Positions 11,104 to 22,400 of a stretch of 64,000 bases of DNA are shown here, piece after piece. Both the position numbers and the translations under genes were made by a program. The notes under the pieces are model-generated. The model was not told the DNA's origin. It did no database searches and saw only the letters and a program-made list of their open reading frames with translations. The stretch lies in contig NC_092795.1 in assembly GCF_918797505.1 (NCBI RefSeq), positions 19,021,131 to 19,085,130 on the forward strand. Direction: 5' to 3'. The stretch is from Bemisia tabaci. Lineage: Eukaryota; Arthropoda; Insecta; Hemiptera; Aleyrodidae. Within the stretch, counting starts at the first letter, position 1; every line of letters begins with the position of its first letter.

Positions 11104-13270
11104 TTTTTTGCCGTGTTTGATGTTGACGTCATGATAAGCTATATCAATCAACAATGTTGAGATTACGTCAATTGCAACCTTTCAAATTTTTTTGAGTTAG
11201 TTCAACCTAGAATAATCGCATATCTTATGATGTCCGATAGAAGTGCTCAATGGTAACATCAGTCAATCATCAGTCAAACAAAATGCGACACATTTCAATC
11301 TAACGGCACTGATGGCGCATGGCGCTAATGGCTTGGCGACATAAAAAGTACACTTGCGTGTATGGGCGGAACTGGCGGGGCGAGAGGAATAAGAGAGTTT
11401 GTCTCTCCTAAATTCTCCTTTACTCCCATGGAAAAATTCAAGGAATTTCGTAAGATCACTGCGTGAAATTTCTAACAGAGTTGAAACTTTATTTCAAGAA
11501 AATTTTCCTTCAGAACTACTTGAAATTGTTCCTAAAAGGTGTCTGAGTTTTCTAAACCTTTTCCGGAGAATATCCCTTTGAACAACTCCTTTTGATTTAC
11601 ATAATTCGTTCGCATCAGCTCCAACAGTAATACTGTAATTTTAGGAAGTTTTTCTGTTAAAAATGATTTTTACTGAGTGGCTTGACTTTCATTTAAATGG
11701 TCCCGAATAAGTGTCTTGTAAAACATTGCCTTGCCTTCAACATATCTATATCAAAAGGAGGTCAAAACTGCGAATTACATAACTTTGTAACAGACATATT
11801 TCTTAATTTTTTCTGGATGGATGTAGTGTTTTGCGTCAATCTGGACCATGATGATCAACTCTGAATAAATTGAAAATTAAAAAAGGAAAATTCATAATTC
11901 GATTTGTGTTCACATCAAGAATTTTATGAAACTGAGATATTTTTTTTTCATCAAAAAGCATGCAAGGATGTGTAAATCTTCAACATTTGTTAGACCATCT
12001 CATTTGACAAAACACTGGATTTCGCTATTTACGAGGGAAACATTCACTAGTTTGAGGTTTCAAGCCGTTTGTACGAGCCGCTCTTGACTGGAGGAATCTT
12101 ACGAATCTTGCCAAAAAGATAATATGTTGAACTTGTGCTTTCTTAAAAATTTCTGGCCGCGCCACAAAATGAAATAGTTTACTTTCAATTGTACCCTGGA
12201 GCCAAAAACTTATTTTTTGACGCGTCGGGAGCTGACAATAGTATATACGAGATCGATTTTGTATGTGGTTTTAGTTTTTGGTTTTATGAATGACTAATTG
12301 TCTTCATTATGAATATCTACTTAATTTATGTTACGCAATAAGCTCTGCAAAATGAAAAACCTATGTTAAGTTCTTGAACTTTTTCAATCAGGATCGCACT
12401 TTCTTGAATATTTTCGGTCCTCGGAGAGAGAACCAGTCAGCTCATTGTAAGTGCTGACTCTCAGTCAATGACACCAGATTCTTTCCATAAAAATCATTAA
12501 AAAATGCACCTATCACTTGAATGCATAAAATTGTTTTACTGCCTCTGACTAGATCTACAGATAAATGGCTTAACTCGAGGTAAACAATAAGTTTTTATTT
12601 TAGCGTCGGCCTTCATCAAAAAATTTCAAAGGAATTTTTTACTGCACAATAAGTGTGATTAAATTATGTTCATTTAATGACCTTTAATTAAAATAATTTC
12701 GTTTTCGACCGAATAAAACTACCTATAGGTGTCCACCATTATCTTTTGCTAGAGAGCGTAAGTTCGATGAACTGTTGTCCTTAACACGGACCATTATAAG
12801 TGCATTTTTCAAATTTCATGTCAGTGCATTTCATTTTAAGTATGGACAATTTTTCCAATCTTACACTGGTTTGGGATATCCCGTCATGTGCATTTAACGT
12901 GCAGATTTTCGTGTGCAGATTTTCAGCACAGGATTGTGTCAAATAATGTTTTCAATTTTACGACAAAGAAATAATGGTTGCAATACCCCTCAAATGCGCC
13001 TTACTCGAAATGTTCATATGCCTCTAATAATTAACCACCAGTAATTTTAATATACTTAATTAACAAACTAGAGAATTTTTTTTATATTAACATAACCATG
13101 AGACAGTTATTGTGACTTAATACCACATTTATAGTACGTAAATTATCTTTTCCCTTTACTCCCTGTCGCTGGGAATTAATAAAACTGCGTGGCAAAGTTT
13201 TGAAATAAAACGCGGATTCTGAGGAATTTTGAATAAAAAGAACGCACAAATACGACTAGAAAAATCACGT
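11104..13270. other. No gene seen; likely includes channel 3' UTR
   Basis: AT-rich, no convincing coding frame on either strand. The part nearest 13270 should be the 3' UTR of the chloride channel transcript. Confidence 0.5.
12594..12599 (-). terminator. Possible poly(A) signal of the chloride channel gene
   Basis: AATAAA on the minus strand, about 670 bp past the stop codon. A variant ATTAAA lies nearer, at about 13046-13051. Which one is used cannot be told from sequence alone. Confidence 0.3.
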
Positions 13271-13429
13271 TTAATTGATGGGTTTACAAGATGGAATATT
13301 ATTTTCATTGTTGTTCGATTTGAGATCTGCTGGATTCAGTAATGCTTCGGTTACTGATTGTCTTTGTTGCTGCTGATTTTGTTGGTGGGGGAAAGCGCCA
13401 GAATTTGAGTCCTCGATCGCTTTGCGCAA
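13271..13429 (-). CDS. ClC-a: Chloride channel coding exon 20 (C-terminus and stop)
   Basis: Begins [20 protein letters not shown], closing CBS2. A polar Gln/Asn-rich tail follows, ending [10 protein letters not shown] and the TAA at 13271-13273. Acceptor CAG after a TTTATTGTTT tract. Confidence 0.93.
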   Translation of the reverse strand: MRKAIEDSNSGAFPHQQNQQQQRQSVTEALLNPADLKSNNNENNIPSCKPIN

Positions 13430-16400
13430 CTGAAACAATAAATTAAATTATTAAAGTCTTCAAGACAATTCAAACAAATATGAAAATCATTCATCGAAAG
13501 TAAAAACTGATTGTTGGACTTGGCGACAACATATAGACTGTTTCACTGTGATTTACTTCCTCATATACATAATAATTTTAATTTCTTCCAACTGTAGTAA
13601 GAGGAAAAGCAAGTGACAGGAGAGAGTCTGTTTTGTCTATTGGCATAATTCTTACGATATATTTACGGTATGGGAATAGGGAATTTCGGTGTTTTTCATT
13701 CAATTTTTAAGGAAGCGCGGTCAAAAATGTAATTTTTGACTAATTTACTCAATTAAAACTGCGTCAAAACCTATCAGGCCAAATTTGATCCACAGTTTCA
13801 GACTCAGCGCCACCGTAAATTTTCCAACCTAATTTTCAAGATATCTTATAAAGGCTAATGGCTCTTAAAGTCCAGAGGCTAATGGACATCTAATTGTAAG
13901 TACACCTTCATTTTTTAAACGCAACGCACAGCGCACATCGAGCAAGAATAGTCGCGTGTAGCCTTTAGTCTGTGCAATCAATGTTGTATCCGCGCGTTGC
14001 TCTAGCAGAGTTAGAAGAATCCAAGTGCGCCTTCAATTATTTGGATATGCAAAATGGTTATGCTTAGAACAAGAAAGGTCGTACAATGACGCCCGAACAG
14101 TGGATCGAGTCAATGGGAGAGGTCGGACAATTGGAAACTATAAAAGCTCATAACTCTATTTTCACAAAACTTTGAGATCTTATTAATGATTCCATTGGTT
14201 TCCTCGTAAAACTTGTTAATGATTCCACTGGTTTCCTCGTAAAACTTTCTACAAGAACCACCCCTTAAAGTTGAAAATTCGACGAAATAAATAACTATAT
14301 TTGCGATTTTCGTCAAAACATTCATGTTTGACCTTTACCATTGATTCGGTCCATTGTGCGGCGTTCCTATCAATGTCGCGCGCGACGATTCTGTGGGAAA
14401 GCAAGTGAAAAATTGGTCGATTCGCCTTCAATTTTCGAGGTATGAAACACGCCGTCTGTATGGGCGGTAGTAGTTGCACCCAGCCTTTGCTACGATCAAC
14501 GCTGCGTCCTCGTTGCACACTACATTTCAATGTATCTTTCAAATTCTCATATTTTGTATCGGTAAAATAATGATCGCAATAAAGAATAAGAAAACTGAAA
14601 TTTACCTCTTTCATTCCGACAACTCCGACCAGCTGACCAATGGCCGTTACGTACGCTTGATTGATACCTATGAGTGAAAATATGGAATGGACTTTGAGGA
14701 GAGAAGTTTTCTCGACCAACTGAAATGGTGCGGGGTCGATATGGCAGTCGCTAAAATTGACAAGCTGCCTCATCTCTTCCTCCTCCCACTGCTTTTGGTC
14801 CTCTGGAGACATGTCGATCACCCTCTCCCTTGGCTGAAAAAAAAAGAAAAAGAAAAAAACTGATGTTAGCAAACGTAATGCTGGCTAAAGTGACGTGGTA
14901 GCAGCAGGCCCGCCACAAGGGGGGGGGGGGGGATACTGGGTCCTTGGTACCGGGGCCCGGGCCCTGGAGGGGCCCGTGACGCAGGTGACAAACCACTACG
15001 AATTCATGTGTAACCCTTGTCTCGTAGGGAAAAATGAAAAAATTACCCTAAAAATTCCGCAAAAGGTGAATAAAGTTTCAAAAACACGCTAGGGCACTAT
15101 AAAATTTTTCTTACTTTTTTAGAGATTTTCAAGATTTTGAGTATATGTAGAATGATATTTTTAGTAACTGTGTTTCATTTTCTTCCGTTGTCGGATGCTA
15201 AGAGGCTCCTTTCTGGGCATCCTCGACTTCAATGGCTTAACTCCCTTGCCATAGACATACGAAAGGGGAATCCAGGGGGGCCCGGCTCCCCATAGAATTG
15301 AAAATTATCATCTGCCCCCTCAAAAAAAAATTTACAGATGTTTTGAATGCAACAATTCGAAAGTTTTTGGTGCTGAAAGTAAACGAAAAAGCGTAATTAT
15401 TCTGCAGAAATTGATGGAAAATCTCCATCATAAGAGCTTCATAATGCGTCCAAATAGATTTAAAATTTCAAAAATTTTCCCGGGGGAGGCCCCCCGGACC
15501 CCCCCCCCCCCCCCCCGTGCTAGGAGCCCGGGCCAGAAAATTGGTACCAGGGCCCGAGATGGGATGTGGCGGGCCTGGGTAGCAGTACAGAGTTCCCCTC
15601 GCTCCCATGCTTTTTGTGGTGAGGAACACATCTTTTTCTTTAAGAACGGGAAAGAGTTGAAGAATATTGTGGATAAAAAGAAGTTCACAGAGTTTTTTTT
15701 TTTTTTTTTTAAGAAAAAAATTGAAGTTGCAGTAATTACGAGTAAAATATGTTTCAGAGTATGTGTTTGTGAAAAAAGTTGAATGATAGATTTATTTTTA
15801 TCATAATGACAAAATCTCACACCTAAGCAAGGTAATAGTTGAGACTGTTGCATAATTTTCGAGTAGGCAAAACTCACCAGTTTTCGTTGTCTATTTATCA
15901 TATTTTATGGTTCTTGGTTATTTTTTGGCCATCTAGCGGTTCATCGGCAACTTTAAAGTTTGATGATATTTGAAAAATATTTATAAGAATGGGAAGGGAA
16001 AAAAAATCAAAATATAGATGTAAACAAAAGAAGTGGACTATTACTTACCAACTGAACTTTCTTTAAAATACTAGGACTATTACTTACCAACTGAACTTTC
16101 TTTAAAATACTAGGACTCATTGGAGGGTTTTGACTGATAGAACTATCGCTAGGGTGTCTCTCAGCTCCCAATTCTGGGTCAGGATTCACATCCTGAAGTT
16201 TTGCTGATTTGTGGAAAATGGCCTCAAAGGCTAGCCTAATTCTGAAACAACATAAAGCAGGTCACAGATAAGCAGCGAGAGATAAAAATCGGCGGAAGCA
16301 CGTAGGAATGATATTCCTTGTATAATGCCATCGTGATAAAACTTTGAATGTGCGCAGAGGCGGTTTTTTCTCTGATCCTGCTCTGAAATTCCCATGTGAG

Positions 16401-19400
16401 ACCTGGATCAAAACTTTGCATAACCCTCATTGAGAGTCAGAGGCTAGGCAGATGGTATTACTTCGTGTCATAAAAAAACACCGCGGCGAAATTTCCGAGC
16501 GGTAAGAAAAGTATTCCGGTTGGGATTCTCCCGAAGGATGCATATGAGAGAGTTCAGAATTCCTAGAGGAAGATATTAGGCGTTCCGCTGTTGCAAAATA
16601 TCCTCAATTCAACTGTTGCTCGGGAAAACTATGATCAAAATTTGATTTTCTGCTGATAGATTATCTAGAATGTAGATGAACTACTATTTAATAAATCCAT
16701 CAAATAATTACATTTGTTTCTAGACATTTAATTTAAGCGAATAGAAATTCCATCAGACACTGAATTATTTTGAAAATCTTAATGCATACCTGCTTTCAGC
16801 TCCGGTCACTGTTGTGTACGGTGTGACAACAGGGCTTATTAGACTAGGACTGTAGTTCCTTAAAGTGAATGAATTCGTTTTCTTGAGGATGGACTTCCTC
16901 GGTTGACAGCCGTACACTGGATGAAATTGGGGCTGGAAAAAAAGATTATTAAATATTACTATATCTATAACCCTCAGCGTACATCCTCAACATTTATGTA
17001 TGTCCAAATTTTACACCTCTCAACGATAGACACCTCTGAAAAGTACCTTACTTTAGAATACAAAAGTTGAGATTTTTGGGACTATGCACCGCCAGAGAGC
17101 TGCGTCAATCATAGAGCAATACTATTGTGAAACTACAGAAATACGTATCTCGGTATGCCGCGTTGCAAATTTCCTGGCATACTTTAGTTTTTACATGGAA
17201 AATAACTGTGCGTCATTTTTCAAAAGCTTCAATGGTTCTTCTCCTTGTTAAAAAATATTCTGCGAAAACTTCAAACCATAATGTTGGTTCGGTTTCCTTT
17301 TAAAAAATAAAATAGGAGCGGAGATTTCGAAACACCGCAACTGAAAAAGGCATTTTTGAAGTTTCACCGTCCAATAGCTTTTTACCTAGGGTTCAGGAAA
17401 AACTATAAATATTTCAGGTGATAGCGAGATTTACCTGATTCAAATTATCCGTGCTTGCTTGTGTGGATGACAAACTGGGTAATTCATCGGTCGAAATTTG
17501 TTTCATTCGAAGAATGTCTGGCGCAGGAGTCACTTCAAACCTGGAAGGTCGTCTTTGGTGATTTTCAAGTCTTTTTCTGTGAAGCTCCTCCATTCTGAAT
17601 AAAAATTAAATAAACAAAATTAGGAAAAAATACAGGAGTCTTTGAATAGATGATGAAAGGTACTATTACATCCATATTTACAATGAAATTACTGTCACCC
17701 TTTGAAATGAGCAGTTTGATTAGCTTTTCTAGAATGCTATTTTGCGTAAAACATGATTTCGAATGTTATTGTTCATTATCAAAGCAAATCTATGTTTCAT
17801 TGATTATTTTATTATCGAACCTTAATCGTCTTTTTAGATGGGTAGGGGTTTCTTTTGCGAATTTATCGCTGAAATTAGCACGATTTCATCGCTAAAATGC
17901 CACATCAGATTTGTCTTTGGCAGAAACGTAGGTTTACAGGTATAGTAAAATTCTAATCTCAATAGGTCTTGGCACGATATTCCGATATCGACAAATTCAT
18001 GCAAGTGCAGTAAAACTAAATAACCGAATTAAACTTTCATTCAGTTCAATTTTTTTAAAAAAAATGTTATGGTTCAAATTTAATGATAAAGATAAGCACA
18101 AAAAACGCTTCAAAATTTTTTTTCATCCCTTCTGAAAAATTCTGTAGGGGTAGGAAAAGTGGTAGAACTGTCATACCACCGCACACTGACGTTCCAGGTT
18201 TGTCATTGTGCGGTGGTATAACTGTCATACCACTTTGCTGACCACATTGGATTTTAGTACATAGAGTACATTTGTATGTATGTATGATTTCAACTTTCTA
18301 ATTTTAGTAATATCGATTATCACATATATCATTTTTGGGTCAGGTTTAGGAGGGGAGGGGGGGGGGGGTTCCAGCGAGTGGAGAACGGCAGTCAAGATGA
18401 AAATAAATATAAAAAAAAATCAAAATTGAAATTTCAAACATAAGCAAAATTTTTTTTTAAATGAATATGAAAAAGGTCAAAATCCAAAAACTTTGTGACT
18501 ACACAGAATTAGGGTGGAAGGAATGGGGGAAAAGAAGAAAAAGAAAAAGGGGTGTATATTTGAAGTTCCAGGGGAAACTTATTTTTTTGTGGGAGGGGGG
18601 GGGGGGCAGGAAAAAACTAAAGAATATTTGTGGTCAATAAAGAGTGGCATGTGAGGTATCATTTTCTGGGTCATTTTGGTGGTAGATTTAATGTATGAAG
18701 TCAGAACAGCCACCCCCCCCCCCTCCACAGTCAAAGATACTGCCCCGGATTCAATATATCTGACTTTGAAAGGCAGGAGGGTGCATTTTGTAAATTTTTA
18801 CGTGATTACGCAAGTGAGATATCAATTCTTATGAAATTTTGGTCCAAAATTCCATATAAGGATTCAGAATTTCATATAAGAAGTCATAATAGCCCCCCGG
18901 TCAACGAAAAAGCCCCAAATCAAAGATGGCGACTAAATTTGAAAGGCAGAAGGGTGCATTTTTTTTAAAAATTTTACGTTATTAGGCAAGTGAGGTATCA
19001 ATTCTGATGTAAATTTGGTCGTCGATTTCAAATGTGAAGTCATAAAAGCCCTCTAATCCACAACAGTGCCCCAAATCCAAGATGGCGGCCGAATTTGAAA
19101 TACAGCAAGGTGTATTTTTTAAAGTTTTACTTGATCAGACACCTGAAATATCAATTCTGATGTACCTTTTTTCGTAAATTTTATATGTAGTCATAAATGC
19201 CTCCTGGTCGAAGGGGGTACCCTAAATCCAAGATGGTGGCCAAATCTAAAAGGCAGGAGGGTGCATTTTTTGAAATTATAAGTGATTAGGCAAGTTAGGT
19301 ATCAATTCCAATGTCACTTTGGTCACCCACATTATATATAAAGTCATAACACCCCACCAACCAAACCCCCCCCCCCCCGGTCAAAGAGGGTGTCCCAAAA

Positions 19401-22400
19401 GCCAAGATGGCTGTTCAGTCAGGGACTGATTTTTATTTTCATCCTTTTTCGTTGCAACGCGTGCGAGCAGCCACCGTGACCGCCGCGTCGGCCAGCGCAC
19501 TCCTTCCCTCCGCGCTCGACCGGCAAAAGGCTAGTACCGCGCCAATCCGCTAGATGGCGCGCGGGTCTTGTAAGCCATGCCGTCCTTTTTGATCCCGCCT
19601 TTCCAGGAAAAGGCTCGGGAAAGTTTTATTTTTACTTTTGTATCCTAAGGAGGATACCATACAGTTACTTTTAGTTCACTCAGATTTTCATTTTGTTTCG
19701 TTAAGAAGTTCAGGTTTTAGTTTATTGTTTGATCTCGCGAATATCGAGCCGAAACAGCTCCAAGTAGGGTCCCCGTGTGGCCGACTAATCTTCGCCTACG
19801 TTTGCCGATCTTCTCCCACTGGTATTCCAGCGGTGCTTTTCATGTTTCCTTCGCTTTTCTTTCGCCATCTCACTGGTGTCCAGTGACGTTTAGATTTCCT
19901 ACTGGAGTCCAGTAGTGTTTCTTATAGGTTTCTTGCTATCTTTTTTTATTTTCGTTTGTTAGGTTCCTGCTGGTATTCCAGCAGTGTGCCCTACTGGTAT
20001 TCCAGTAGCGATTCAGATCCGCGTCTTAGTATTAAGTTTCTACAAAGCTCTTCAAGCTTTAGGTAAATTGTAACGTAGTAAAGCTCTTCAAGCTAGATTT
20101 CTTATTTCATCAGTGTTTTTCTCGGCAAAATTCGTAACTCTTGATCTTTTCTTCTTTTTCAATAGCGTAAGTATCAGTTTCTCCATGTTCATCTAAATTA
20201 GTTTAAATCTTCCGTTCATGAGTTTCTTTTTCGTTTACGTTTAAGATTCAAAATTCTCGCGTTTCCTTTTTTTTCAAACCCAGACTCGCTCTGAAGCCGG
20301 CTCCGCGCAGCCTGGTATTCCAAATCGTCTCGTAAGACTCAATTAGGGAATCCAGACTTGTTCTGTAGCCGGCCCCGCGCGGCCTGGTAGCCTTTCGTAC
20401 AATAAAACATACAGTCCACTTTCCAAAATTTGCTCATTTCTTTCTCTCATTTATTTTTCTAATTTTATTTTGGGCCTCTGCCCAAACATTTGGTCCTGCT
20501 CGGTCCGGATCCGCTGATCCATTATCTTTGAATTGTTTGAAATTTTAAATGAATATATTGGTGATCTGAGGGACCTCGGAACATTTGATTGTCCGACTTG
20601 GATCCTCTGATCTATCATATTTGTAATTTTTGCAGTTTTTCTTTGGTGTTTGTATTTGTTATTTGTTTGAATCTAAGGCAAAAGGTCTCTCCTGTCTTTG
20701 TTTGAAAATTCTGATTATCAAAGAAGCAGCATGGCATCCGATGATAGTAATGCCTCCCAGGTAAAAGCAAAGAAAGTCACTGACTTAGAGATCGAGTTGA
20801 TCTGTCTAAAAAATAAGCGGAAAATCTACGGTCGGCAATTAGAGGCTTGTTATGAAGTTGCCGAGCGCTGCCTGGCAGTGAAAAAATTGTCGCCTGAATT
20901 CATTTGCAGGCAGGAAGATTCAAGACAATCTCTAAAGAACCTTCAAGAAACGGTCATGTCCTGCTACGAAATAGAGTTACGATTAAACCCAGAGGCAAGT
21001 TTTGATCAAAGCAGCGAGTTGATAGAGCATTTCACCAATGTGTATTTCAAAATTGCGGAGATTAAGAAAAGGCTGACTGATGCACTGGAGTCCACCGGCA
21101 CAGCTGATAACTCTAATCCGCTGATGAACAACACTACGATCATTTCAAGCAATGCGCCCACACTGCCTCGAATTACTTTGAAAACTTTCGACGGCACAAT
21201 AAGCGCATGGCCGGAATATCGCGCGAATTTTGAGTCTCTGATCCATCACCATGAGTCCCTGACTCCGAGTGCCAAGCTGAACTATTTGAGGACCACTCTG
21301 TCTGGCCCTGCTTTAGCACTCGTAAAGGAGTTACCCATTACGGACGTGAATTATCCAATAGCGTGGGATGCTCTTATTGGGATGTACGAGAATAAGCGCA
21401 TGATTGGTTCAAGCTTGCTGAACAAACTCCTAAGTTTTTCCGCCATTCAAAACGAAAACAAGGATGATCTGTCGAACTTCATGTCGACTTTTGGTGAGTG
21501 CGTTTCAGCGATTAAAACTCAGGAAATTGCTGACCTCGGGGACTTTATGACTCTACACATAGCTTTGAAATGCCTTCCTAAATCTCTTGTAAAAACTTTT
21601 GAGAGAAGGCAAACGAGAGAGACCATGCCCACGACCAAGGATCTATTGAAATTTGTCCAGAGACAAATTGAAATTTTAGACTTGACGGCGAGTGCACCCA
21701 TGAGCAGTTCTTCGAGTGAAAGTTCCAAGAAGTATAGTCATGACTCCAGTCCAAAGAGATCTTTCACAGCCACTGCGCACTCACCTACCGAGAAAACTAG
21801 ATCTCGGTGTCTATGTGATTGTGATCATTTTCTTTATAAATGTCCAAAGTTTATTGAAGCCAGCGTCGACGAACGCAGGGATTTTGTCGAGAAAAATCAT
21901 TTGTGCACCATCTGTCTTCGCAGTGGAAATCATCAAGACCGATGTGATTCTGGTCTAACTTGCAGAGTGTGCAATGACGGACACAATACTTTGCTTCACT
22001 GTGACATGCCCAAAGAGGCCGACCCTCAGCTCTCCGACCGTAAAGAACGAGTCAAGCGCAAGAACTCCTCGAGCTCTGAATCCCAAGCGGAGCAAGAGAC
22101 TGCAGACTCTTCAGGTGATGAATCTAAGAGAGTGCATCAAGCTCTCAAGTCCAATTCCACCGAGACAGTATTACTAGGTACTGCGGTCGTTCGAGTCAAG
22201 GGTGCCGACGGACGCTTCCATAAGGTCCGGGCTATGATTGACAGTGCCTCGATGACGACAATCATTCGAGATGACTGTGCCCGACGGCTAGGTTTACCCA
22301 GGGACGCTACCTCTGAGCGAATCATTGGATTAGCTGACCAATCGATCCCTGGCGTAAGTGCCTCTACTGTTTGTATTATTAAACCCAACAAGTCTGGGAA

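Noticed and set aside
14249..14605. Extension of the exon 19 open frame past 14606
   Set aside because: Homology stops at GMKE exactly at a GTAAAT donor, and exon 20 (LRKAIE) continues the CBS2 domain.
19638..19886. Short frame inside the LTR (also at 23390)
   Set aside because: Repeated in both LTRs, broken by a single-C indel, no protein features.
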